Shown one piece after another: positions 37,441 to 49,468 of a stretch of DNA of 64,000 nucleotides (position 1 is the stretch's first letter; the number at the start of each line of letters is the position of its first letter). This stretch comes from Charina bottae. Its lineage: Eukaryota > Chordata > Lepidosauria > Squamata > Charinaidae. A program made the position numbers and the translations under genes. The stretch is taken from the NCBI GenBank assembly GCA_023362775.1, contig JALMGJ010000006.1, forward strand, positions 52,753,501 through 52,817,500. The letters run 5' to 3'. Below the pieces are notes generated by a model, which saw nothing but the letters and a program-made list of their open reading frames with translations, had not been told where the DNA came from and made no database searches.

Positions 37441-38193
37441 TACATTACATATAGACTACATTACAATAGTCTATATGATACATGTTTATGCAATGTTACA
37501 TTTTTTCACATACTTTTTTCCCCTTACAGATGGCGTCTTCTGTTTTGAAACTCAAAAAAGCTATGAAATATAGTCAGAGTAATCAGTTTTGGTTGGTGCT
37601 AAAAGAAGTTGCTGCAACATCAAAATGTGTTTTGTACCTGTATTGTTTCTAATATTTAATGAGATCAGGAAACTCAGAGGTTTCTGAACAATGACACTTA
37701 CCAAAATAACATTTTGCTTTAGAGTGCATGCATATACTATTCTATGCTAAAAGAATTTTCAATGAAAGAGATTTCTATGTAAAGCAGGATTAAGATTAAA
37801 ACCAAAAATGCACTGGGATTTATAAAAGATAGCAGAAATAATTTAAGGGGAAGAGGATTAGGGTGAAATCTATCCGGTTGCATAATATAATTATGACATT
37901 GGTTAGTTTTATTGGGATATGAGAATCACGTTATTTGTAAAACTGTAAATATTTCTTAACAATTTGCTGTTAGGAAGATCAGCCAGCAGAGGGCCTCACC
38001 GCTTTAACAGCAAATTTGTGTGCAAAATCCTTCTTTAAATAAAAATCAAAAGGCAGTAACATGCCTTTTGACAGCATTACTGTTTATAATATTGAATGCA
38101 AACATGACTTACTTTCATGATTAATGGACATATATTGTCAAATTATCATATAATAAAGCAGTCCCCTAGTCAAATGTGGGCAATGGCCTAGAG

Positions 38194-38494
38194 CAGAGCA
38201 TTCCAAACTGTGTGTCGCGACACAAAAGTGTGTCGCCACACACAGCGTGGTGTGTCGCCACACCACTCGGAAGCGGCGGCGCGCGCGTGCACGACGGCAG
38301 CAGCAGCCGCTGCCACCATGCACACACGTGCCGCCGCACGCTCCCCCCGCACTGCCACCGTGCACGCGCGTGCCACCGCACGCGCCGCCGCCGCCGTGCA
38401 CGTGCGCGCCGCCGCACGCCCCCCCGCCGCCGTGCACGTGCGCCCCCCTTGTGCCGCTGATGTGTCGCCAGCGGCGGAACTTTGGAAAGCCCTG
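38194..38494 (-). mobile_element. GC-rich hAT MITE, copy E (301 bp, inverted)
   Basis: Perfect 8-bp duplication GCCTAGAG (38186-38193, 38495-38502). The interior is dominated by CGCCGCCGTGCACGTGCG-type tandem units, like copy A but longer. All open frames overlapping it are by-products of GC richness. Confidence 0.88.
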
Positions 38495-38557
38495 GCCTAG
38501 AGGAATGGCAGGAACATGGGAAAACACAGGAGGGTTACAGATCAGATACTGTATGTC

Positions 38558-38625
38558 ATATATATATATGGGTCTCCTCACCAACCATATATATGGGACC
38601 CATATATATGGGTCCCCTCACCAAC
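38558..38625. repeat. Short direct and inverted ATATATATGGG repeats
   Basis: CATATATATGGGTC plus CCTCACCAAC occurs twice, separated by a palindromic ATATATGGGACCCATATAT core. Confidence 0.7.
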
Positions 38626-38629
38626 TTTT

Positions 38630-38755
38630 GCCCAGACTGAGGAAGCTACTTGGACAAGCAGCGAAACATTTCAACCAAAAGAAAGAAATCCAGTTGCCAT
38701 GACTCAGAGTACAGACAATTCCACCTGGATGACTGAGAATCTTCATTGATGTATG
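38630..38755 (+). mobile_element. Repeat fragment with hammerhead-like core, second family
   Basis: CTGAGGAAGCT, spacer, AGCAGCGAAACATTTC, then CCTGGATGACTGAGAATCTTC. It has the same CTGANGA-stem-GAAA order as 18725. A known vertebrate repeat by appearance; Penelope-like origin is a guess. Confidence 0.35.
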
Positions 38756-39798
38756 TCATCATAACATCCTGTGAATAATACAAGGTGATTGTACAGTAAA
38801 AGTCATCTGAAAGCACCACTGCTGGCTTGGAAGAGACTTGAGTCATACAACCAACAGAAGCAAGAGTCCAAAAATATTCAAAAACAAAACTAATTGCATA
38901 ATTTCTTACATGTTTCATTTTCTTGCCTTTCTCTTTCCAGTTACATGTAGATATAGCATGTAAAATATGTATATTATATGTGTGTTACACATATACAGTA
39001 CCTGCTTTGCTTGAACATCTATAGCCCAATAGACAACTCATGTTTCAAACTTCAACAACTACAAACAAAAAAGGACAGCTGCCGGTACCATCTGCTTCAC
39101 AATGTCTCTAATGCACGGGCTATGGAGAAAGAAGACATGTTCTTCTCTGATACAAAATATGGATGAGTAAGAATAAAAACCTATTTGCTGATAAATGACA
39201 CAGAACTCTGTGGTCTTCTGCAACCCTTCTGTATTGCAAAAGAACTAGGTGAACCCAGCCAGAAACACACTAATTCTGTTCACACGCTTCGACAATGTTT
39301 TGTTAAGGGCACACTTAACATGGGGGAGGCAAACTGCGGGGGGCAAAATTATGATGGCAGTGCATAATACTAGGTCACATGTGTAAGTCCAAGATTTTCT
39401 ATTTTTTTCTGAATTTTCAAGAGAAATCAGGATTTTATTTCTTTGTGGGGGTTTTAACCATGGAAAGCCCCATTTTACACAGATTTTCACTGCGGATTTC
39501 AAATGCTTCCCACTTCAGAATGGCAATAAAGTACTTCTAATTTTCAGCAATTATGGTTGGTGGGCGCTCAGAGGCCACAAAAACAGAATCTAGGGGCTAT
39601 ATGTGACCTTGAAGCCTCAGGTTGCCCATCTCTGCTTTTACGTCATGATTTCTTTATCTGTGGTTTAAGCCACATTTCCTAGCTTCACAAAAACTAAAAT
39701 AAAATCAACCAAATAATGGCTCAGAATAAACCTGATATTGGTCAATTCTTATGAGAGAGAAAAAAGGGGGGCTGTCCAAGCTTACATACACTGATAAG

Positions 39799-40410
39799 TA
39801 GGCTGACCATACGTCCCGTTTTGAACAGGACAGTCCCATTTTTCCCCTTTTCTCAACCGTCCCGTCGTTTTAACATAAATGCCGGTTTTGTCCTGTTTTT
39901 CAGGAACAGGCGGAGGTGGAGCAGCTGACCAGAGGGAACCCAGAGGAGGAATTGCCCCCGCCCACCAGCGCGCAGCAAAGGAGGTGGGAGAGGCGCGACA
40001 GGCGGAGGTGATTCCCCTTCTGGGTTCCCTCCAATCAGCTGCTCCACCCCCGCCCATTGCGCTGCCTGGCCCACCCCTCCCGCGCGCTGGTAGGCCGCCC
40101 CCCCAACCAGCCGCCCGCCCCGCGCCCCCGCACGCCGACACGCAGAGGCAATTCCCCTTCCGGGTTCCCTCCAATCAGCTGCTCCGCCCCCACCCATCGC
40201 GCTGCCCGGCCCGCCCCTCCCGCGCGCTGATAGATGGAGGTGAACCCCCCGGCCCCCCAACCAGCCTCTCCGCCCCGCCCACCACGCCACCCGGCCTGCC
40301 CCCCCCACGCGCCGACAGAGGCAACCCCCTCTGCCCCCCCCCAACCAGCCACTCTGCCCCTACCTGTTCCTCTTGTCCCATTTTTGTCTCAAGGAAATAT
40401 GGTCAGTCTA
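39799..40410. mobile_element. hAT element with GACCATA ends and internal minisatellite
   Basis: Ends TAGGCTGACCATA and TATGGTCAGTCTA with an 8-bp duplication matching at 7 of 8 (CTGATAAG / CTGATCAG). Subterminal CCCGTTTTG / CAAAAATGGG. The interior is C-rich, with two about 86-bp units (around 40006 and 40144) containing TTCCCTCCAATCAGCTGCTC. No transposase; open frames here are low-complexity. Confidence 0.75.
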
Positions 40411-40428
40411 CTGATCAGGCCATATATA

Positions 40429-40743
40429 AAAAGGTAAAGGTTCCCCCCGCACATTTGTGCAGTCGTGTCCGACTCTAGGGGCCGGTGCTCATCTCCGTTT
40501 GTTAGACGAAGAGCCAGCGTTGTCCGAAGGCGGTTCCACGGTCATGTGGCCGACATGACACGCACGGAATGCTGTTACCTGCCCACCAAAGTGGGCAGTG
40601 GACTATTTAATTGCTAGGTTGGCAAGAGCTGGGGCGACTGCGGGAGCTCACTCCACATGCAGGGCTAGGGATTCAAACCTCCGAACTTGCGATCTTCTGA
40701 TCGACAAGCCTGGCGTCTTACCCGCTGAGCCACCACGCCCCTA
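40429..40743 (-). repeat. tRNA-derived SINE with BovB-like tail
   Basis: Target duplication AGGCCATATATA (40417-40428, 40744-40755). On the minus strand the head is GGGGCGTGGTGGCTCAGCGG (A box) and GGTTTGAATCC (B box); the tail is GAGTCGGACACGACTGC, shared with the BovB LINE at 58548. Sauria-SINE type by structure. Confidence 0.88.
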
Positions 40744-41152
40744 AGGCCATATATACATCAGCATAATTCTTATTTTCGATAAAGATTTTAATTTTTACTA
40801 AAAGAACATTTCAATACTATATGAAACAAATCAACAACCTAATGAAATACACCTTTTGAATAAAGTTGTTGGAGAAACTGATTGATTGGCACAAAAGTAC
40901 ATTCTGATTTTGTGTATGGATAGATGAAATGTTATTTCCACATTGAATAAAAATACTGAACTTTGCCTGGAACAGATATGGTATCCACTATGTGGAACTT
41001 TTTGATCTTACTGCACCAAGACCCTCAAATTACGTTTGGCTGATTAATCTGGTTTGTTTGGATGTATGAATTTTTCCTGGGACATATAATAGAATGTGAT
41101 TTTTGTAAATGAGACTTACTGCATCAAGGCCCTCTTGTTATTTTAACTGGTA

Positions 41153-41478
41153 AAGGTAAAGCTTCCCCCCCGCACATTTGTGCAGTCGTGTCCGACTCTA
41201 GGGGCCGGTGCTCATCTCCGTTTGTTAGCCAAAGAGCCAGCCTTGTCCGAAGACGCTTCCACGATCATGTGGCTGCATGACGCACGTGGAACGCTGTTAC
41301 CTACCCACCAAAGTGGTACCTATTCATCTACTTGCATTTGCATGCTTTCGAATTGCTAGGTTGGCAAGAGCTGGGGCGAGTGCGGGAGCTCACTCCGCAT
41401 GCAGGGCTAGGGATTCGAACCTCTGAACTTGCGATGATCAACAAGCCTGGCATCTTACCCGCTGAGCCACCACGCCCC
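41153..41478 (-). repeat. tRNA-derived SINE with BovB-like tail
   Basis: Full-length copy, target duplication TTTTAACTGGTA (41141-41152, 41479-41490). B-box GGTTCGAATCC intact on the minus strand. Same family as 40429. Confidence 0.9.
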
Positions 41479-41906
41479 TTTTAACTGGTAGAGAGAAGTA
41501 AATAAAATAGAATAAAATGAGACAGGCAAGTGGATTGTCCTGTCAGCTCATCATCGCCATCTTCCTCCCTCGGTAGGAAAGTGGCATTCTAGGCTGTTTC
41601 CAGAAAGACAACTTTTTGCCTGTTTTCATGGATATTTTTGCATCAATGCATTCAGGTCCTATATGACTAGTGAGTTTGGCTGTGTATTAGCTGGGGTCAG
41701 GCTGTTTTGCTTTGTTCTGGACTTCTGCGAGGGGCGATAAGACATTAATAAAGGATAATATTGAAAGAAGTAACTGTCCTTAAGTACAGTACAGTATTGT
41801 TCTCATTTATCTTTTTTACATCCCACTGTAAATGGCTTCACATTCATTTTAAAAGTATCCGTCCTTACCTTCCAGCTTTTACACCGTTTCTACAATGAGA
41901 AAGAGA

Positions 41907-41932
41907 GAGCGAGCGAGCGAGCGAGCGAAAAA
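41907..41932. repeat. GAGC/GAGA microsatellite
   Basis: Tandem GAGC units preceded by GAGA, about 570 bp upstream of the WIF1 ATG. Confidence 0.8.
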
Positions 41933-42059
41933 GAGAAAGTTGTTTATAAGTTTATAAACATTATAAATGGCGAAAAAAGAATTAGCAGGGCTATATGCAA
42001 TCACAAAAAGAAGGTGGTAGAGGGGAAGCACGGTAGGATTAAACTATTACAAAACTGGT

Positions 42060-42499
42060 AAGAAGCCAGTTACTCAGGCCGAGCTCTGCAAAATCCCCTC
42101 CCCGCGATCCCCCCCACCCCTCGGTGCTGATAGGCCGCGTTCCCCCGAAACTTCTCCCGCAAGGCGCGCTTCTGGCAGATCACCGCTGCTGCCGCCTAGT
42201 GGGGCTGGGTCGGAGCGCTTGCTCCCCTACTTCTCCGGAGCACGCGTTCCCTACTCCTAGCCCCGCTCTCACAACCGCTGCGGCTGCCAAAAGGCAAGCC
42301 CACCTCCAGCCGCCGCACGGAAAGGCAACAGCCGCCGCCAGCCCGCCCGGGCCGTGGAGAAGCGAGACGCCGCCCGGGACGCCCGCGGGGGAGAAGAGCG
42401 GGCGGGAAGCAGGAGCAGGCGTGAAGGCGCTCACCCGAAGAAGGACGCCCTTTTTTACTTCTCCCGTCCACCCTGTGGAACAGATAAGTCAGGCGCGGC
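42060..42499 (+). promoter_or_regulatory. WIF1: WIF1 promoter and 5' UTR, CpG island
   Basis: CpG-rich DNA from about 42080 to 42780 spans exon 1. C-rich GC-box-like runs occur near 42100-42120. A TATAAA at 41962-41967 lies outside the island and is a weak candidate. The transcription start is not resolved. Confidence 0.55.
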
Positions 42500-42650
42500 A
42501 TGGCCGGTGGAATCAGCGCCTTCTGCTCAGCGGCGCTCTGGCTTTGCGGCACCCTGTGCCTCTCCAGCCTGCCGCTTTTGCGCGGCGCACAGCGCCAGGA
42601 AGACACGCTCTACATGTGGATTGACGCTCACCAAGCCCGCGTGCTGATCG
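42500..42650 (+). CDS. WIF1: WIF1 exon 1 (signal peptide, start of WIF domain)
   Basis: The ATG has G at -3 and G at +4. It reads [20 protein letters not shown] then [16 protein letters not shown] and [14 protein letters not shown], with the next Gly codon split across the intron. Cleavage is likely near residue 30. Confidence 0.93.
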
Positions 42651-44064
42651 GTAGGTGAGGCTGGATCTCGTGCTCGGCGTCGCGCTGGCCCGGGCAAAAG
42701 AGGGCGCGCCAGAGGGGCTTGCGAGGATCTCTTTCCCCTCTTCCCCCGCCGTCCGCGCGCGCGCTCGCCTAGACTTCTCTAATCTGGGGCTTTCCGGATA
42801 TATGTTACAGTACCATTCCTAGCCGTCTAGGCTATTGGGTGGGGAATATGGGACTTGTTATCAAACATGGGAAGGGCACCGGGTTTTAGAGCAGGGGGGT
42901 CCGCCGGAGATGCTTTTTCCCCCTCCCCCTCCCCACCGGCTCCTCTTTTGCAGACGGATTCCCCACAAGGTAACTTTAAGCGAGAGGATACAGCGCTGGA
43001 GTTGAACCAGGGCATAGTTCAAGTGGAATCCGTTGCCACCAGATGTGCTGATGGCTGCCAACCTGGACAGCTTGACAAGAAGTTTCATTAAGAATAAGGC
43101 TACCAATGGCTTTTGGTCACTGACAATGGCTAACGCAGTGCCTGCCGTATCCTTGGCAGTAAGCCCGTGAATAGCTACTAGAAAAAAATAATGGAAGGAT
43201 GCTACTGTGTGATTGCTCTGCAGAGCTACAAAATGATGGGTTAGATCTTTGGTTTCATCGTTCTTCTCTCCTTGTGCCTCCACATGAGTATATATACAAG
43301 GCAATGCATGTTTCCTGGGAAGTAAGACCGGTGCTGGAATTATGGAAAGAAAATGAAAAGTCCCCTGATGTAAAGTATTAAATTTTGGCTTCCCCCAAAC
43401 AAAATTCCTGAAAGAGTAGTTAAAGAGACCATTGCAAAGACTGAAAGAGAGTGCCCTCTTCCCCACCCTTGTAATTCTAGCATTGAACAGAGAAAGCTTA
43501 CTCTCATGTGATGTATACAGAATGGCAGCTGTAAGCTTGAATGGTTTAGAAGTTCTTTCCTACAAGGATTTGTGGAGTCAAAAACAACTTGATGACACAT
43601 AACCAATCAATCAATTTACTTCTTATACAGAATTTTTTTAAATGCTTAAATTTCTACTCTGTGGGTGACTTGGAGAAATGATGTGGAGCAACTATTTCCA
43701 GACATCATGGAGTCATTTATATGCTATAGGTTCTTTACCCCCATAAGTGACTGAATAGGTGTGTATATCAGTATACATATTTCTGCCATAGTTGCGCTAG
43801 AGTAACTCTCTGGCAGAGCCAGCATGTTTTCCTGTAGAAACCCTTCAGACTGAGTGCTTGCTTTTCATCTCATGTTAGGATTTAATCTTTTGCCTGTTTC
43901 AAGTTAATTGGTTTTCTTTTACAGGCTTTGAAGAGGATATTCTGATTGTTTCGGAAGGGAAGATGGCTCCATTCACTCACGATTTCAGAAAAGCCCAACA
44001 AAGAATGCCAGCTATCCCTGTCAATATTCAGTCCATGAATTTCACCTGGCAAGCAACTGGAAGG
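42500..44064 (+). CDS. WIF1: WIF1 (Wnt inhibitory factor 1), first two exons only
   Basis: WIF1 is a secreted antagonist that binds Wnt ligands through its WIF domain. Only exons 1 (42500-42650) and 2 (43925-44064) are in the window: 291 nt, 97 codons, about a quarter of a roughly 380-residue protein. The gene continues past 64000, where the rest of the WIF domain and the EGF-like repeats should be encoded. Residues 1-30 form a signal peptide with a hydrophobic core. The WIF domain begins at about 36 with [20 protein letters not shown]. An N-glycosylation sequon is at N89 (NFT). Donors GTAGGT (exon 1) and GTAGGT (exon 2), acceptor TTTTACAG. The second exon ends in phase 0. Head to head with LEMD3, as in human. 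Confidence 0.93.
43925..44064 (+). CDS. WIF1: WIF1 exon 2 (WIF domain)
   Basis: Reads [38 protein letters not shown] and NFTWQATGR, almost the same as other vertebrate WIF1 proteins. An antisense open frame here is a shadow. Confidence 0.95.
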
Positions 44065-46157
44065 GTAGGTAGAAAGAGAAAGACCGGTATAGCTTGACAC
44101 TGTTGGGCTGGGGGTGAAGAAGAGAGGAGAAGAGAAATATCTTGAACTGGATCAACTTTGTTAATAGAAAGTATTTTAAAGTTATTACAAAATAGGACCT
44201 TGAATTATCTGCCATGTGAAATATGAATCAGTCAAGTCTATGATAGGCAAAGGTATATAGTATACCTCCTCTGTATCTGTCTCTTTAATGAAATGCTGTT
44301 CTGGATAGGAATAGTACAAGACAGTCCCTCAAAATTAGTATTTTAAGCCAGGACAACTTTCATTTTCTCGTGGTGGTGGGGGGCATATTTTGTTACCCAA
44401 GGACTACAGGGAACATGGCTGGTGAGCACTGAAATCAATGGAGTAAGCAAGGTCAGAAGGTTTTGGTTCTTTTTTATGTTGATTACAAAAAATACCCAGG
44501 ACTTTAATACATCTCTTTTAAAGTCTTAAAACAATTGTTTTAAAAGACAAAATACTGTACAACCTAAAGTCACCAACTTAGTGTTTAGTTTTTGTGGCAG
44601 TGTCTTGGGGAGGTCTGGGGGCTGCAAAAATAGGATGGGCTGCATACAGCCTTCCCAGCCCTATTCTTAGCCTATACCCTGGGAGTACCGATATCTGTTC
44701 AAGAATAAGGGCAATGCTTGGCCTTTGAATGGTGTGTTGGGGACCACATACTGTATTCTAAAGTGAATGGAACCAAAAGAAAAACTAAATTTGATTCCAT
44801 TTCATTTACATGTATATTTAATTCAAATTTAGTACTGTTAATATGAATGCTTTAGTATTTAATAACCTACCTGTTCTGTTCTATTAAACATTACCATTTA
44901 ATTTAGAATTCAAGAAGGCTGCATCCAAAGCTTTTAAGGGCCATATATGGCCAGCAGCCTGACGTTTTGTATCCATATTTAAATATAGGTAAGTTGACTG
45001 AAGTCACTTTTGAGTGGACTTGGGAGCTGCCAATTTTAATGCAATTGTGCTGTTGATCTTGTTAATAGTAAGTATTTGGAGGAGTTGGGAGATCAGTGGC
45101 GGACAAACTCTTACGAGGCACAAACGTCTAAGGAAGTATCACAACTTACAAGTGTGGCTACTATGGTTCAGTTATGCTGTTTGTCCCATACCCATTGGAT
45201 AGCTGCAAGCTCTGAAATCCAAATGTTGCCAAAAATCAAATAGCAATTCACTGTTTCAGTGTGTAAATCTCCAAATACTTTGGGGTTGTTTTGTTTTTAA
45301 AAGTGTTTACAGAAAAGAATAAATCCCACTGAAAACTCTATTTACCAAATGTTTATGCATCTGTGGAGAAAGAAGGGGGAAAGAGACAATTCTGTAGTTT
45401 AGGTACAGTATATACCACGTAAATTACTGTGTAGTCCAGATATAGCTTACAAGCTATCTTGTAATTCATCTCTGCTGAGCAATAAAGCTTTTTTTTTTTT
45501 TTTTGGCAAAAGTTTGAGAAATTTGCTGCTGTTTTCTGTCAGCAGCTACAACAGATGGCTGGCACATGACTGCCTTGCTAAATGAAGTGGGATCTCTACA
45601 GCATGATACTTTGATCTCTGGTGGCACGTCCGTAACACTGAGATGCAAAATACCACAGAAGGGCAGAAGCTGAATTTTAAATGTTCAGAGCTTTGCTTTT
45701 GATATGTGGAACCTTGGTTTTCTTTTCTTTTTAATTTTGTCCATAAGCTTTCTTGCATTCCATGTGTTCATCTGAAGCATGGAGCTCAAAAAATGTATCT
45801 GATGACAGGGAAGCACAGTGAATGTATTGTCTGGGGCACCAGGTTATATGCAACTGCATTTGCTATACATTGATGGCTGTGTTAAGAAGCCTTCATCAGC
45901 TGTTGCCCCAAACTTGGGATATAAACCTGAGACATCAATAGGAAGAATGACTGAACTCTGTATCGCTCTAAGCATTAGGAGAAAAAGATGAAAGCCAGAT
46001 CCATCTAGGTAAGATTTTGTTATAGGATGGTGTTTGGTGTACATTCAGTAGTTTTTCTGTAACGTGGTTCTAACTGACGTCCACTGCCATACTTTTGTTT
46101 AAATGCTATCACATTTAAATGAAGAAATGGGGAGCCTCGACCATAGTCCCTCCTATA

Positions 46158-46225
46158 TTATTACATTTATATCCCGCCCAGGGTCTCTCCTTGTGGGGGA
46201 GATGGGCGGGATATAAATGTAATAA
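46158..46225. repeat. 23-bp perfect hairpin made of two LINE/SINE tails
   Basis: Arms at 46158-46180 and 46203-46225 are exact complements (TTACATTTATATCCCGCCCA and partner). Each arm is a GGGCGGGATATAAAT-type tail, so it looks like two tails in opposite orientation. Confidence 0.8.
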
Positions 46226-46739
46226 TAAATAAAATAAATAGTACAACGTAAGTCTCAGGGCCCCATGTAGCCCCTGAATTCCTTCTTGTTGCCCCTGAAC
46301 CACATCTGATTACTGAGGCTGAAAACTGATGGCATAAACATCTGCCATTTTGACTAGACACACTAAAAAAAAAGAAATAGGTGAGCTCTGCAATGGACTT
46401 AGCATCATTAAAAGGAAAGAAAATCTCCAAATTTCCTCCAAGATCCAAGAAAAATATCCAGAAAATCCAGGACCCACCCACTTTGCATCATTATCCTACC
46501 AACTGTAGCCACCAACACCCAAAAAAAGTTATATAGAGCTCTGCTGGTCATTCTATCCATAACATTTGTATTTCTGGGGACACTCATAGCTAACTACTTT
46601 TATATCTTGTAAAGACAAAATAAAATTCTTGCAAAAGCACAACAAAATGGAGGACTTCCCCAAACCAACAACTACTGTACCTATATATTGTGATATTTAA
46701 ATTTGAATAACCTCTCTCAAAAATTAAGGCTATAATCAA

Positions 46740-47150
46740 GATTGAAATAGCCTAATAGCAAAAAAACCCCAATAATTCTAAAATAATTAAAATTACTAAA
46801 ACAATTAAAAGGTTCAATTAAAAAGTTCTGTCTTGATGCCCTTCCTAAAATCAGAAAAAAGGGGTTACCATTTGCAACTCCAATAGCAGTCTGTCTAGAT
46901 ACTAGGAGAAAAGCTTTTCTGGGCCTCTGTGAATGAAGACATTGAAATATTCCCTCTTACAAATTTTAAAGTTTATCATATAACCAGACCCTAAACTATT
47001 TGAGGGGGTTTAAAGATTAAAATCTTGAACTGAACCTAGAAAACAGCAGGCAACCAGTGCAGGTCTTTCAAGATAGGAGTGGTGCGATCATGAGACTGCA
47101 TACCTGTTGGAGCATACATAGCAAGCTATTTCATTCTATACTAGCTGGGA
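46740..47150 (-). mobile_element. CR1/L2-like LINE 3' UTR fragment
   Basis: Contains, in reverse, CAACCAGTGCAGGTCTTTC and CTTGAACTGAACCTAGAAA, typical of the 3' UTR of these LINEs. Old. Confidence 0.55.
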
Positions 47151-47207
47151 TTCTTGATGTTTTTCAAAGAGCAGAGATCTCTGCAAAAATCTAATACGGA
47201 TATATTT

Positions 47208-47527
47208 GGTCTAGTGATTAAGGCTCCAGGCTAGAAACCAGGAGACTGAGAGTTCTGGTCCCGCCTTAGACAAGAAAGCCGGCTGGGTGACCTTGGGCCA
47301 GTCCCTGTCTCTCAGCTCTAGGAAGGAGCCAATGGGAAACCAGGAGTGTGAGTTCTAGTCCCGCCTTAGGTATGAAAGCCGGATGGGTGACCTTGTGCCA
47401 GTCCCTCTCTCTCAGCCCAACTCACCTCACAGGGTTGTTGTTGTGGGGAAAACAGGAGGAGGGAGGAGTATTAGGTATGTTTGCCGCCTTGAGTTATTTA
47501 TAAAACTAATAAAGGCGAGATAGAAAA
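47208..47527 (+). repeat. tRNA-derived SINE (GGTCTAGTGG head) with one extra internal unit
   Basis: Same family as 15671. A 102-bp unit from GAAACCAGGAG to the next GAAACCAGGAG (47235 and 47337) is duplicated, joined by TAGGAAGGAGCCAATGG. An ATAGAT repeat follows to about 47568. Confidence 0.85.
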
Positions 47528-47644
47528 TAGATATAGATATAGATATAAATATATAGAGATATAGATATAACCAAGGCTTGGATAACTGATGATAGGTCAT
47601 TCTAAAATATGGCTTCACCTAGGAGCTGAATAGCTTTCCAGAAT

Positions 47645-47765
47645 GAATAAAGTGGCCTTCTCCAACTTGGTGCTGTCTAAGTATGTTGGACTACAACTAC
47701 CATATCCAGTCAGCATGGCTACTGGGAGTGATAGTAACATGCCACAGCTGAAGGCACCAGTTTAA
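47645..47765 (+). mobile_element. hAT-type non-autonomous fragment (CTCCAACTTGGTGC)
   Basis: Matches a common squamate element: CCTTCTCCAACTTGGTGC, GTTGGACTACAACTACCAT, CAGCATGGCTACTGGGAGTG. Right end decayed (GGCACCAGTTT). Confidence 0.5.
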
Positions 47766-48010
47766 CAAAGGTTATGATAGATGGAGGGAGCATATGAGGA
47801 CATAAAAACAGACCTACAAGTGGTATTCAAATCATGATGTAACAATTTCCACAAAATGAATAGCTTCAGCCTCTGAAAAACATTTCAGAGAAAATAGGTG
47901 GAAAACAAAGCAAAATGAAAAACAGCAAGATAGTTTATTTTTTAACACTCCTGCTATGACACATGTGTTTCAACTAATATTTCTTAGCGTGTGCGTATGT
48001 GTGTGTTTGT

Positions 48011-48231
48011 GCCTTTGAGTTAGTCTTGATTCCTGACAGCTGCCTGGGCAGGTCTCTGCAATTTTCTTGGCAAGAGTTTTGGAAGTGGTTTGCCATTTGC
48101 TTCTTCCTGGATCTGAGAAAGAGTGACTGGCCCAAATTTACCCAGCTGGCTTTGTGCCTAAGGCAGGACTAGAACTCATGGTTTCCTGGTTTCTAGCCTT
48201 TTGCCTTAACCACTACTCCAAACTGGCTCTC
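48011..48231 (-). repeat. tRNA-derived SINE, inverted, with a different body
   Basis: Ends, in reverse, with AACTGGCTCTC and the TAACCACTACTCC A box; the left part TTTTCTTGGCAAGAGTTTTG belongs to another body type. A GT-rich run precedes it. Confidence 0.75.
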
Positions 48232-49468
48232 AGGTATAGGATTACCTACCTACTTATCTGGGAATATACTGTATGTTTCATTGAAATCAAGGGGTCTTAA
48301 ATCTTACATCCATAGATAGAATTAGGCTGAAACATGTATCCTTGAGTTCATTGGTACTAAATTGAGATTAAATTACTCTGCATCCAATGTGCCATTAATA
48401 TTATCATTAATACTGCTGCCTGTAAATTAAAAAAAACCTCTTTTAAAGAAAACTCTAACATGAAAAGAACACATTTATTTTTAGACGTTATCTTAAGGCC
48501 TTGCAGTTTTGATGCAGGTTCACCACATCAGGTATTTTTACTTAATGAAGTGCATCATACCAGACATTTTATAAATGCTATTAAACAGAACGTATTGGGT
48601 CAATAGATGGCAGTATTCCATCTTTCTACTGGTATTTATTATTCCATTTACTGCTATGGTAGTCACAAACATATTTCTATTCTAATAAATATTGAAGGTG
48701 TTCGTTTTAGTTGTGAATGGCATTTGGAATCACATGCTGAAAAGTACTAATAACTAATATGTGTGTTATTATATGTGAATAATGTGTGAAATGCATGGGC
48801 TAATGTAGCATAGAGGCTAAGAATGTGTACACAATGGAAATTCTATATATCTTCCCTTGGGAATAAGCCAGACTGAATGCAGCAGGACTTCTAAATAAGG
48901 ATGCCCAGGTTTGTACTACTGGCCTGTGCCTAGATAGGCCTTTGGTATCTAACTTAGTATTGAAAACAATTATCCAGGATTTCAAAAAAACTATGGCCTT
49001 TTCCATGCAAAGCATGTTTTGCCACTGAGGCATGTTCTTACGCAGTTTTAAGAATGACTGAAATAATATGTACAAACTTCTTTACAGTATACTGTATAGT
49101 TAAGCACCATTCACTAAAATTTTCTTAATGTGTTCCTAAAAGGAACCCATGGAAGGCAATAGTGGAAGAGAATTTTGTATCACCTCTTTCACTGTATATG
49201 GATGGAGTGGCTGTGGAAGGTCTATATAGGCCTTCTAAAGAATTGTAGAACTGACCTTGGAGAAGGAAGGAGGAAACTGTTAAGAGAGCACTGGCAGAAG
49301 AGATTACAGAGTTCTAAAATAGGGGGAAATGTAAGAAAGAAACTCAAATAATCCTGGCTTGGTTTTGTTTAGTGTAAAATGGTGCAGACAGAAACTTGGA
49401 CAAGTTTTCAAGATTCTGTCATTCTACCCTACCACAATAAAGAACATTCCTGGAATCCTTGCCATGCC

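Noticed and set aside
38138..38702. His/Arg/Ala-rich open frames
   Set aside because: Translations of GCCGCCGTGCACG repeats in GC-rich MITE copy E; frames exist on both strands at once.
39853..40478. Open frames of up to 199 codons on both strands
   Set aside because: Pro/Gly/Arg low-complexity translations of the C-rich minisatellite inside a hAT element and the SINE next to it.
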